Shown: piece by piece, positions 56,602 through 64,000 of the stretch
How the letters are laid out: each line of letters starts with the position of its first letter
How positions within the stretch are numbered: position 1 is the first letter of the stretch
Program-made: the position numbers and the translations under genes
Notes under the pieces: model-generated
Seen by the model: the letters and a program-made list of their open reading frames with translations, nothing else
The model's database searches: none
What the model was told of the DNA's origin: nothing
Source: Micromonospora vinacea
Lineage (GTDB): Bacteria; Actinomycetota; Actinomycetes; Mycobacteriales; Micromonosporaceae
DNA: 64,000 bases
Direction: 5' to 3'
NCBI RefSeq assembly: GCF_015751785.1
Contig: NZ_JADOTY010000001.1
Location: 4,216,001 to 4,280,000 of the forward strand

Positions 56602-57603
56602 TCAGCGGCGACGGCGAGCGACAGCGGTGAGGGCGAGCGCCGCGACGGCGAGCGCGACACCGGAGAGCGCCGGCTTGTGCGTGCCCACCCAGAGCGCCGC
56701 GGAACGGTTCCGCGCCTGTTCGACGAACACGCCCGCCGTGCCCCGGTCCGTATCCGCATCGCCGGGATGATCGAGATTGTCCCGCCAGGTTGCCGGATCG
56801 ATCTCCTCGCCGGTCTGCTGGCTGTCGTAGCCGTCGCGGGCCAGCTTCCGGTCCAGCAGGCCGGGGAACAGGGCGTCGGCCAGCCGGACCTGCCAGGTCG
56901 GGCCGCCCACGTTCAACTCCCGGGTGCCGCGGTCGGCGGCCCAGACGATGGCCCGGGCGGCCAGCTCCGGAGTGAAGATCGGCGGCACCGGCTGCGGATG
57001 CCGGGGCAGCCGGGTGCGGACCCAGGAGAACTGCGGTGTGTTGATCGCGGGCAGCTGCACCATCGACAACGTCACAGCTGGACAGTCGTGCAGCAGTTCG
57101 GCGCGCAGCGAGTCGTTGAACCCCTGGATGGCGTGCTTGCTCGCGCAGTACGCCGACTGCAACGGAATCCCCCGGTAGGCCAACGCCGAACCCACCTGCA
57201 CGATCGTGCCCCGCCCGTGCGCCCGCATGTGCCGCAGCGCGGCGAGGGTGCCGTGCACCGTACCCAGGTACGTGACCTCGGTGACCCGGTGGAACTCACG
57301 CGCCGGAATCTCCCAGGCCGGCGCGAACACCGACGCCATCGCGTTGTTGACCCACACGTCGATGCCACCCCAGTGGTGCACCACGTCGTCGGCGGCCTGT
57401 TGCACCGCGCCCGCGTCGGCCACGTCGACCCGGTACACGCGCACGTCGGTCGCCCCGCGCATCCGGCACTCCCGCTCGGCCGCGACCAGACCCGCCTCGC
57501 CGCGAGCCAGCAGCGCCAGCCGGGCACCGCGCGCCGCATACGCGTGGGCGACGGCCCGGCCGACGCCGGCGCTCGCGCCGGTCACCACGACGGTCCGGGT
57601 CAC
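56602..57603 (-). CDS. Short-chain dehydrogenase/reductase with C-terminal membrane helix
   Basis: GTG 57603 shares GTGA with the preceding SRPBCC stop; 333 aa. RTVVVTGASAGVGRAVAHAY (NAD(P) binding), NNAMASV (strand 4), SALAYRGIPLQSAYCASKHA (catalytic Ser, Tyr, Lys) are standard. The C-terminus ends in a hydrophobic helix with basic tail (ALSGVALAVAALALTAVARR), tethering it to the membrane. Substrate unknown. It forms an operon with the SRPBCC gene. Confidence 0.88.
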   Translation of the reverse strand: MTRTVVVTGASAGVGRAVAHAYAARGARLALLARGEAGLVAAERECRMRGATDVRVYRVDVADAGAVQQAADDVVHHWGGIDVWVNNAMASVFAPAWEIPAREFHRVTEVTYLGTVHGTLAALRHMRAHGRGTIVQVGSALAYRGIPLQSAYCASKHAIQGFNDSLRAELLHDCPAVTLSMVQLPAINTPQFSWVRTRLPRHPQPVPPIFTPELAARAIVWAADRGTRELNVGGPTWQVRLADALFPGLLDRKLARDGYDSQQTGEEIDPATWRDNLDHPGDADTDRGTAGVFVEQARNRSAALWVGTHKPALSGVALAVAALALTAVARRRR

Positions 57604-58073
57604 GAGGCCCCCTTCTGTCGGGTGGCGATGTCGGAGAGCCGGTCCAGCGTCTCCCGGTTGCGCAGGTGCAGCACCAGATCGTTGATCTTGTTGTGCACCC
57701 ACCGCAGCGGGCCGGCGGCGAAGTCCTCCCCGATACGCACCCGGGTGGCGCCCTCACCCACCGGTTCCAGGGTGAAGGCCACGATCGCCTCGCCCGCCGG
57801 CCAGAGCCCGGCCTTGAGCACGAGCCGGTGCGGCGGCTCGCAGGCCAGCACCGTCGAGGCGTCCTGCAAGGAGAACGGCCACGGCCCGGCACGGTGGTGC
57901 AGTTGGCTGCCCACCCGGGGCCAGGCGTCGTCCACGTCCCGCATGTGCGCCGTACCGACCACCCAGTCGCTGTACGTCCATCCGTCCGCGAGCACGTCGA
58001 AAACCTGCTGCGGGGAAGCGTCGATCACTTTCTCCACAATCGCCACCGGGATCCCATACCCGCAGTACGGCAC
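57600..58073 (-). CDS. SRPBCC-family protein
   Basis: GTG 58073 gives 157 aa; GTG 58046 (MAIVEKVIDASPQQVFDVLA) is an equally good or better start by family. The fold is START-like: EKVIDASPQQVFDVLADGWT, TAHMRDVDDAWPRVGSQLHH and the final long helix (RWVHNKINDLVLHLRNRETL). It binds a hydrophobic ligand. It overlaps the SDR gene by 4 bp, suggesting the pair acts on the same lipid. Confidence 0.82.
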   Translation of the reverse strand: MPYCGYGIPVAIVEKVIDASPQQVFDVLADGWTYSDWVVGTAHMRDVDDAWPRVGSQLHHRAGPWPFSLQDASTVLACEPPHRLVLKAGLWPAGEAIVAFTLEPVGEGATRVRIGEDFAAGPLRWVHNKINDLVLHLRNRETLDRLSDIATRQKGAS

Positions 58074-58091
58074 GGCCTAACGACTGACCGG

Positions 58092-58117
58092 GTTAGCTTC
58101 TCTCCGACGGCGGGTAA
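58092..58117 (+). promoter_or_regulatory. SigB-type promoter candidate of the heptose operon
   Basis: GTTA (58092-58095), 16-nt spacer and GGGTAA (58112-58117). The start codon at 58203 lies about 80 nt downstream. Confidence 0.35.
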
Positions 58118-58202
58118 GGCCGACCCGGGGCATCGCTGACGGAGCTGTCCCACCGCCCCGACGGCGACGTTTACTCCTCGGGGCGCAGGGAACCCGCCGG
58201 CT

Positions 58203-59879
58203 GTGCGACAGGACCAGGAGGATCCGTATCAGCGCAGGTCAGCCCAGGTGTACGCCGCTGCTGACCGCGCCGGTTCCGGGTCTGTCGCAAGCCCCCGACC
58301 AGTGCTCTACGACGCGGTGCTGCTGGACCGCGACGGCACCCTGATCGAGGACGTGCCGTACAACGGCGACCCGGAGAAGGTGCGGCCGGTGCCGGGCGCG
58401 CGGGCGGCACTGGACCGTCTGCGGGCGGCCGGGCTGCGACTGGCGGTCGTCACCAACCAGTCGGGCCTGGCCCGGGGTTACTTCACCGGTGAGCAGATGC
58501 GGGCTGTGCACGCCCGCGTCGAGGAGCTGTTGGGCCGGTTCGACGCCTGGCTGGTCTGTCCACACGACGACGCCGACGGCTGTGACTGCCGCAAGCCGGC
58601 GCCCGGTCTGGTGTACGCCGCCGCCCGCGAGCTCGGCACGACCGCGTCCCGGTGCGTGCTGGTGGGCGACATCGGCCGAGATGTCGGCGCGGCGCTGGCC
58701 GCCGGGGCCGCGGGCGTGCTGGTGCCCACCCCGGTGACCCGGCCGGAGGAGGTCGCCGCCGCGGGATGGGTGGCCACCGATCTGCCGGCGGCGGTGGCGG
58801 AGATCCTGCGCCGACAACAGGCCGTGCAGCCCGCGACACCGCCCACCGCACCGGTACGGACGGCCCTGGTGGTCCGCTCGGATTCGGCGGGTGACGTGCT
58901 GGTCACCGGCCCGGCGATCCGTGCCGTCGCGGCCGGAGCGGAGCGGGTGGTGCTGTTGTGCGGGCCGCGCGGTCGGGCCGCCGCCAACCTGCTGCCCGGC
59001 GTCGACGAGATCATCGAGCATCCGCTGCCGTGGATCGACCCGACACCGGGCCCGGTCGACCCGGAGGCGATGCGGAGCCTCACCGCGCGGCTGGGCGCCG
59101 TCGGCGCGGACCAGGCGGTGGTGTTCACCTCGTTCCACCAGTCCGCCCTGCCGCTGGCGCTGCTGTTGCGGATGGCCGGAATCGACCGGATCGCGGCGAT
59201 CAGCGACGACTATCCGGGCTCGCTGCTGGACATCCGACACCGGGTGCCGGTCGGCGTTCCCGAACCCGAACGTGCCCTCTCCCTGGCCGCCGCCGCCGGC
59301 CACCGGCTGCCCGACGGCGACGAACCCGTCCTCCGGCTCCGCCGGGACGCCGTGCCACAGCGCCCGGCGGACCTCGGCGACCCCGGTTACGTGGTGCTGC
59401 ACCCCGGGTCGGCCGCGTCGAGCCGGGCCTGCCCGCCCGAGGTGGCGACCCGGATCGTCGGGGCGCTGACCGACGCCGGGCACCGGGTGCTGGTCACCGG
59501 CGGCCCGGACGAGCGCGCGATCACCGCACGGGTCGCCGCGGCCGGCGGCACCGACCTGGGCGGCCGCACCGACCTGGCCGGGCTGGCGGCGATCGTCGCG
59601 GACGCCCGCGCGGTCGTCGTCGGCAACACCGGGCCCGCGCACCTGGCGGCCGCCGCCGGAGTGCCGGTGGTGAGTCTCTTCGCGCCGACCGTCCCGTTCG
59701 GCCAGTGGGGGCCCTACCGGGTGCCCACCATTCGGCTCGGCGACGCCGCCGCGCCCTGCCGGGACACCCGGGCGGCCAGCTGCCCGGTCCCCGGGCACCC
59801 CTGCCTCGCCGGGGTCGACCCGGACGAGGTGGTCGACGCGCTCCGGACGCTCGCCGTCAGCGGTGGTGGCAGCCGATGA
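58203..59879 (+). CDS. GmhB-like HAD phosphatase fused to a GT9 heptosyltransferase
   Basis: GTG 58203 gives 558 aa; GTG 58302 would remove the weakly conserved first 33 residues. Domain 1 (about 35-205) is GmhB: LLDRDGTLIEDVPYNGDPEK, VVTNQSGLARGYFTGEQMRA, the zinc loop CPHDDADGCDCRKPAPG and VLVGDIGRDVGAALAAGAAG. Domain 2 (about 220-555) is GT9: RSDSAGDVLVTGPAIRAVAA, YVVLHPGSAASSRACPPEVA and GNTGPAHLAAAAGVPVVSLF. The first removes the 7-phosphate from heptose-1,7-bisphosphate, the second transfers a heptose or similar sugar. Fusion of both in one protein links synthesis to transfer. Confidence 0.87.
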   Translation: MRQDQEDPYQRRSAQVYAAADRAGSGSVASPRPVLYDAVLLDRDGTLIEDVPYNGDPEKVRPVPGARAALDRLRAAGLRLAVVTNQSGLARGYFTGEQMRAVHARVEELLGRFDAWLVCPHDDADGCDCRKPAPGLVYAAARELGTTASRCVLVGDIGRDVGAALAAGAAGVLVPTPVTRPEEVAAAGWVATDLPAAVAEILRRQQAVQPATPPTAPVRTALVVRSDSAGDVLVTGPAIRAVAAGAERVVLLCGPRGRAAANLLPGVDEIIEHPLPWIDPTPGPVDPEAMRSLTARLGAVGADQAVVFTSFHQSALPLALLLRMAGIDRIAAISDDYPGSLLDIRHRVPVGVPEPERALSLAAAAGHRLPDGDEPVLRLRRDAVPQRPADLGDPGYVVLHPGSAASSRACPPEVATRIVGALTDAGHRVLVTGGPDERAITARVAAAGGTDLGGRTDLAGLAAIVADARAVVVGNTGPAHLAAAAGVPVVSLFAPTVPFGQWGPYRVPTIRLGDAAAPCRDTRAASCPVPGHPCLAGVDPDEVVDALRTLAVSGGGSR

Positions 59880-60850
59880 ACATCCTGCTCTGGCACGTGC
59901 ACGGCTCCTGGACCACGTCGTTCGTGCACGGCAGCCACCGCTACCTGATTCCCACCACACCCGACCGCGGCCCCTACGGCCTCGGCCGGGCCCGCACCTA
60001 CCCGTGGCCGGACAGCGCTGTCGAGGTCAGCCCGGAGGAGCTGCCGGGAGCCGACGTCGACCTGGTCATCCTGCAACGCCCCGAGGAGATCGACCGGGCC
60101 GAGGAGTGGCTTCGCCGCCGTCCCGGCCGCGACCTTCCCGCGATCTACGTCGAACACAACACCCCCAAGGGCGACGTGCCGAACACGCGTCACCCGATGG
60201 CCGACCGCGACGACCTGCTGATCGCGCACGTCACCGGGTTCAACCAGATCTTCTGGGACACGGGCGCCACCCGCACCACTGTGGTCGACCACGGCATCGT
60301 CGCCCCCTCCGCGTCCTACACCGGCGAACTGGACCGACTCGCCGTGGTGATCAACGAGCCGGTCCGGCGAGGTCGGGTCACCGGCACCGACCTGCTGCCC
60401 CAGTTCGCCGAGATCGCGCCGCTGGACGTGTTCGGCATGGGCGTCGCCGGTCTGGCCGACCACCTCGGGCTGCCCGCCGACCGGCTCACCAGCCACGACG
60501 ACGTGCCCCAGGACCGGATGCACGCCGAACTGGCCCGGCGGCGGGCGTACCTGCACCTGTGCCGGTGGACCTCCCTCGGGCTCAGCCTGATCGAGGCGAT
60601 GGCGATCGGCATGCCGGTCGTCGCGCTCGCCACCACCGAGGCGGTGATGGCGGTGCCCCCGGAGGCGGGGGCGCTCGCCACCCGGACCGACACCCTGCTC
60701 GACGCCGCCCGCCGGTTCATCACCGAACCGGCGACCGCGCGTCAGGCCGGAGCGGCGGCGAGAACCGCCGCGCGCGACAGGTACGGCCTCGACCGTTTCC
60801 TCGCTGACTGGGACCGGCTGCTGGAGGAGGAAGTATGCGGATCGCGATGA
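59876..60850 (+). CDS. Glycosyltransferase, GT-B fold
   Basis: ATG 59876 overlaps the preceding stop (ATGA); 324 aa. MNILLWHVHGSWTTSFVHGS and RYLIPTTPDRGPYGLGRART open the N-terminal domain. Residues 215-300 (TSHDDVPQDRMHAELARRRA, CRWTSLGLSLIEAMAIGMPV) contain the E-x7-E-like Glu of retaining GT4 enzymes. The N-terminal domain is short compared with GT4, so family assignment is at the GT-B level. It sits inside the heptose operon and probably adds a sugar to the same glycan. It overlaps the next gene by 16 bp. Confidence 0.75.
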   Translation: MNILLWHVHGSWTTSFVHGSHRYLIPTTPDRGPYGLGRARTYPWPDSAVEVSPEELPGADVDLVILQRPEEIDRAEEWLRRRPGRDLPAIYVEHNTPKGDVPNTRHPMADRDDLLIAHVTGFNQIFWDTGATRTTVVDHGIVAPSASYTGELDRLAVVINEPVRRGRVTGTDLLPQFAEIAPLDVFGMGVAGLADHLGLPADRLTSHDDVPQDRMHAELARRRAYLHLCRWTSLGLSLIEAMAIGMPVVALATTEAVMAVPPEAGALATRTDTLLDAARRFITEPATARQAGAAARTAARDRYGLDRFLADWDRLLEEEVCGSR

Positions 60851-62052
60851 TCTCGGAGCACGCCAGCCCGCTCGCCGTCCTCGGAGGGGAGGATGCCGGC
60901 GGCCAGAACACGCACGTCGCGGAGCTGTCCGCCGCGCTCGCCGCCGCCGGGCACGAGGTGCGGGTCTACACCCGCCGCGACGCGCCCGACCTGCCGGTGA
61001 CCGTCCGCAGCCCGGACGGGTACGACGTGGTGCACGTGCCGGCCGGCCCGGCCGAGCCGGTGGCCAAGGACGCGCTGCTGCCGCACATGCGGGACTTCAG
61101 CAACTGGCTGATCGAGCGCTGGCGCGGCGGCGACTGGGTGCCCGAGGTGATCCACGCGCACTTCTGGATGAGCGGTCTGGCCGGGCTGACCGCCGGCCGG
61201 CAGACCGGGGTGCCGGTGGTGCAGACGTACCACGCGTTGGGCACTGTGAAGCGCCGCTACCAGGGTGTGCAGGACACCAGCCCGGCCCGACGGGTCTCCT
61301 ACGAGCGGGAGTTGGGCCGCTCGGTGGACCGGATCGTCGCGCAGTGCCGCGACGAGGTGGGCGAGCTGGTCCGGATGGGGGTGCCCCGGTCCCGGATGAC
61401 AGTGGTGCCCTCCGGGGTCAACCTCAGCACCTTCGCCCCGCTCGGACCGGCCGCCGACCGGGAACCGGGACGGGCCCGGATCCTCACAGTGGGTCGGCTG
61501 GTCGAGCGCAAGGGCTTCCAGACCGTGATCCGCGCGATGGCGCTGGTCCCGGACGCCGAGTGCGTGGTCGTCGGCGGCCCACCCGAGGGGCTGTTGGAGA
61601 CCGACCCGTACGCCCGCCGGTTGCGGGCCCTCGCGGAGTCGTGCGGGGTGGCCGACCGGGTGCACCTGGTCGGCGCGGTGCCCCGGGAGGAGATGGGCCG
61701 CTGGTACCGCTCGGCGGACCTGCTGGTCGCGGCGCCCTGGTACGAGCCGTTCGGATTGACCCCGCTGGAGGCGATGGCGTGTGGGGTGCCGGTCGTCGGC
61801 ACGGCGGTGGGTGGCATCCGGGACACGGTGGTCGACGGGACGACCGGTGACCTCGTGCCGGCCCGGGACCCGCACGCGCTGGCCACCGCGATCCAGGGCT
61901 TGCTCGACGACCGGATCAGGCGTTTCGCGTACGCGACGGCGGCCCGTGAGCGGGCCCGGGCACGGTACTCGTGGGCGGCCACCGCCGAGCGGCTGGTCGA
62001 GGTCTACAGCGAGGTGGCGGCCGTGCGCCGGCCGACGCGGGTGGTGGCCTGA
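60835..62052 (+). CDS. GT4 family glycosyltransferase
   Basis: ATG 60835 gives 405 aa. GGEDAGGQNTHVAELSAALA opens it; VEVIHAHFWMSGLAGLTAGR-like sequence gives the acceptor side; VPSGVNLSTFAPLG, RILTVGRLVERKGFQTVIRA and WYEPFGLTPLEAMACGVPVV give the donor side and E-x7-E. It is a retaining transferase using an activated sugar, possibly the ADP- or GDP-heptose made by the same operon. The stop overlaps the gmhA start by one base. Confidence 0.88.
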   Translation: MRIAMISEHASPLAVLGGEDAGGQNTHVAELSAALAAAGHEVRVYTRRDAPDLPVTVRSPDGYDVVHVPAGPAEPVAKDALLPHMRDFSNWLIERWRGGDWVPEVIHAHFWMSGLAGLTAGRQTGVPVVQTYHALGTVKRRYQGVQDTSPARRVSYERELGRSVDRIVAQCRDEVGELVRMGVPRSRMTVVPSGVNLSTFAPLGPAADREPGRARILTVGRLVERKGFQTVIRAMALVPDAECVVVGGPPEGLLETDPYARRLRALAESCGVADRVHLVGAVPREEMGRWYRSADLLVAAPWYEPFGLTPLEAMACGVPVVGTAVGGIRDTVVDGTTGDLVPARDPHALATAIQGLLDDRIRRFAYATAARERARARYSWAATAERLVEVYSEVAAVRRPTRVVA

Positions 62053-62741
62053 TGCCGACGGGCAGCCTGCTCGACACCCACCTGACGAATCTCGCCGCGG
62101 CGCTGGTGCCGTACCGGCGGTGTGAGCGACAGCTGGCGCGCTGGGGCGCGGACCTTGCCCACCGGCTGGCCGCCGGGGGTCGCCTGCTGGTCGCCGGTAA
62201 CGGCGGCAGCGCTGCCGAGGCCCAGCACCTCACCGCCGAGCTGGTGGGCAAGCTGCACGACGACCGTCAGCCGCTGTCCGCGATCGCGCTGCACGCCGAG
62301 ACGAGCGCGCTCACCGCCATCGCCAACGACTACGGCTACGCCGACGTGTACGCCCGTCAGGTGCGCGCCCACGGCCGGCCCGGCGACGTCCTGCTGCTGC
62401 TGAGCACCAGTGGGACCAGCCAGAACCTGGTCACCGCCGCGCAGGCCGCCCGTGACGTCGGTGTGACCACCTGGGCGCTCACCGGCGCCGCCCCCAATCC
62501 GCTCGCCGACGCCTGCGACGAGGTGCTGGCCGTCGCGTCCCCGGACACCCAGGTCGTCCAGGAGCTGCACCTGGTGACCAGTCATCTGCTCTGCGAGTAC
62601 CTCGAACAGGAGTTGCCCGCCGCGCTGGCGGCGGTCGCCGATCCGGTGGCCGTCCACGCCGCGTCGGGGACGCCGGCGCCGGTACGCACCGGGGTCGAGG
62701 TGGTGCTCGACGGCGGGGCCGGACAGCAGGTCGACGCGTGA
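62052..62741 (+). CDS. gmhA: Sedoheptulose-7-phosphate isomerase
   Basis: ATG 62052 gives 229 aa. The SIS fold is marked by LLVAGNGGSAAEAQHLTAEL, LLLLSTSGTSQNLVTAAQAA and VVQELHLVTSHLLCEYLEQE. It converts D-sedoheptulose 7-phosphate into D-glycero-D-manno-heptose 7-phosphate, the first committed step of heptose synthesis. The extra C-terminal 30 residues after YLEQE are not part of the E. coli enzyme. It is coupled to the upstream glycosyltransferase and the downstream kinase. Confidence 0.87.
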   Translation: MPTGSLLDTHLTNLAAALVPYRRCERQLARWGADLAHRLAAGGRLLVAGNGGSAAEAQHLTAELVGKLHDDRQPLSAIALHAETSALTAIANDYGYADVYARQVRAHGRPGDVLLLLSTSGTSQNLVTAAQAARDVGVTTWALTGAAPNPLADACDEVLAVASPDTQVVQELHLVTSHLLCEYLEQELPAALAAVADPVAVHAASGTPAPVRTGVEVVLDGGAGQQVDA

Positions 62742-62757
62742 GGATGAGGAGGCAAGC

Positions 62758-64000
62758 GTGAGGGGACCGGTGGTGGTGCTCGGGGACACCCTGCTCGACC
62801 GGGATGTGGAAGGTGTGGTGAACCGGCTCTGCCCGGATTCCCCGGTGCCGGTGCTCGACGAGACAGCGGCCACCGACCGGCCGGGGGGCGCCGGACTGGC
62901 AGCGGTGTTCGCCGCCGCGCAGGGCGCCGAGGTGGTGCTGGTGACAGCGCTCGCCGACGACGCCGGCGGGGCCCGGCTGAGCGCTCTGCTCGCCGCCGCC
63001 GGCGTGCAGGTGTTCCCCCTGGCCCTCTCCGGCGCGACACCGGAGAAGATCCGGCTGCGGGCCCGAGGGCGGGTGCTGCTGCGCCATGACCGGGGCGGCA
63101 CGTCCGGGGAGCCGGGCCAGCCCTCCGACGAGGTGCTCCGGGTGATCGGCGCGGCGTCGGCGGTGCTGGTCAGCGACTACGGGCGGGGGGTGGCCCGGCA
63201 GCCCGCGCTGCGTGACGCCTTGGCCGCCACCCGCGCGCCGGTGGTGTGGGACCCGCATCCGCGCGGCCCGGCGGCGGTGCCCGGCGTACACCTGGCCACC
63301 CCGAACGAGTCCGAGGTGCGCGAGCTGGTCCCCGCGCTGCCCGGCGCCTCCCGACTGGCCACCGCGTCCCGCGGCGCCCAGGGACTCCGGCGGCGCTGGC
63401 GGGCCGGCGCTGTCGCGGTGACGCTCGGCGGTGACGGCGCGCTGCTCTGCCACGCCGGGTCGACGCCGCTGGTGGTACCGACGCCGGGTAGCGCCGAGGG
63501 GGACACCTGCGGCGCCGGCGACCGGTTCGCGGCGGCGGCCAGCCTCGCGCTGGCCCAGGGCGCGCTGGTCTCCGAGGCGGTGCAGGTGGCGGTCGCCGAG
63601 GCGTCCGCGTACGTGGCGGGTGGGGGAGTGGCGACGGCGCTGCCTCCGTCGGCGCCCGCGGTGCGCGCGGGAAGCGGGTTGGGGTCGCGAACCGCGCAGT
63701 CCCGGCCGCGGGGCGGCGCGGTGACCGCGGGGGTGGCCGACCGGGTGGGGGTCGCTGCCGTCGCCACGCTCCTGGGCGAGGTACGCGCCGCTGGCGGCAC
63801 TGTGGTGGCGACCGGCGGCTGCTTCGACCTGCTGCACGCCGGGCACGTGGCCACCCTGCAGGCGGCCCGGCAGCTCGGCGACTGCCTGATCGTGTGCCTG
63901 AACTCCGACGCCAGCGTGGCCGGGTTGAAGGGGCCGGACCGGCCGGTGCAGTCCGAAGGTGACCGCAGCCGGCTGCTGGCCGCCCTGAGCTGCGTCGACG
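62758..64000 (+). CDS. hldE: HldE-like bifunctional heptose kinase/nucleotidyltransferase (3' end outside window)
   Basis: GTG 62758 behind GAGGAGG opens a frame with no stop before 64000; 414 codons are visible. The N-terminal PfkB kinase has VVVLGDTLLDRDVEGVVNRL, VLVSDYGRGVARQ and EGDTCGAGDRFAAAAS, where Asp in GAGD is the base. The C-terminal domain starts TGGCFDLLHAGHVATLQAAR, the cytidylyltransferase-like HxGH signature. It should phosphorylate heptose-7-phosphate at C1 and then make the nucleotide sugar. Arg replaces the usual Thr/Val after GAGD. The linker (about 285-340) is Gly/Arg-rich. Completing the operon needs the sequence to the right. Confidence 0.87.
   Translation, partial: MRGPVVVLGDTLLDRDVEGVVNRLCPDSPVPVLDETAATDRPGGAGLAAVFAAAQGAEVVLVTALADDAGGARLSALLAAAGVQVFPLALSGATPEKIRLRARGRVLLRHDRGGTSGEPGQPSDEVLRVIGAASAVLVSDYGRGVARQPALRDALAATRAPVVWDPHPRGPAAVPGVHLATPNESEVRELVPALPGASRLATASRGAQGLRRRWRAGAVAVTLGGDGALLCHAGSTPLVVPTPGSAEGDTCGAGDRFAAAASLALAQGALVSEAVQVAVAEASAYVAGGGVATALPPSAPAVRAGSGLGSRTAQSRPRGGAVTAGVADRVGVAAVATLLGEVRAAGGTVVATGGCFDLLHAGHVATLQAARQLGDCLIVCLNSDASVAGLKGPDRPVQSEGDRSRLLAALSCVD

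Overview
The window is 64 kb of high-GC DNA with the codon use, GTG/TTG starts and protein families of a filamentous actinobacterium. The closest fit is the Micromonosporaceae (Micromonospora type). This rests on DUF397/DUF5753 pairs, DUF6343, DUF6401, DUF2795, DUF3072, a DUF222-HNH protein, an actinobacterial GH15 and an SCO-type SpoIIE phosphatase. No rRNA, tRNA or CRISPR array was seen. Most of it reads as ordinary chromosome, with one small mobile-element island at about 8.59-10.75 kb.

Layout. 0-8.5 kb: a secreted lysozyme-like protein, a 48-aa basic protein, an EcsC-like protein, a GDSL lipase, a monooxygenase-like protein, a DUF6343 protein, succinate-semialdehyde dehydrogenase, an LLM-class oxidoreductase, and an Na+/H+ antiporter overlapping a UBP zinc-finger gene. 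8.6-10.75 kb: island with a MafI-like immunity gene, a decayed IS5-type transposase and an intact IS110-family element with a long non-coding left end. 10.9-24.3 kb: DUF222-HNH protein, an unknown protein, HAD hydrolase, GH9 cellulase with a CebR-type operator, PP2C phosphatase, HrpB helicase, an XRE/DUF397 pair, GPP34, and a permease/acetyltransferase pair. 24.4-36.3 kb: a SigB/SigF-type sigma factor, a phospholipase D-like protein, pirin/MarR, acetyltransferase, FBP/TetR, membrane protein/HxlR/DUF1684, a general stress protein and a GH15. 36.4-46.8 kb: a secreted sugar dehydrogenase, metallophosphoesterase, DUF3072, renalase-like oxidoreductase, a second antiporter, a HAD hydrolase, SpoIIE phosphatase and a CmpX-like membrane protein. 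46.8-58.1 kb: small stress-type genes, MFS, DUF2795, YihY/BrkB, ChaB, aldehyde dehydrogenase, a phytoene-desaturase-like enzyme, polyprenol-phosphate mannosyltransferase, SDR and SRPBCC. 58.2-64 kb: a tightly coupled heptose operon (GmhB-GT9 fusion, two glycosyltransferases, GmhA, HldE-like) that runs off the window end.

How the genes fit together. The strongest cross-cutting signal is a recurring promoter of the form G(T/N)(T/N)(T/A)-N14-16-GGGTA(C/T/G/A), matching the published SigB/SigF type. It lies in front of many small stress-type genes scattered over the window, and the window also encodes a sigma factor of that family and a SpoIIE phosphatase fused to a kinase-like domain. In a subset (3937, 49679, 50704, 53947, perhaps 34498) the -10 box ends only 8-10 nt before the start codon and no Shine-Dalgarno is present, which predicts leaderless or near-leaderless mRNAs. 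The second system is the heptose pathway in an organism that should have no lipopolysaccharide. Long perfect or near-perfect palindromes sit between convergent genes and probably act as bidirectional terminators.
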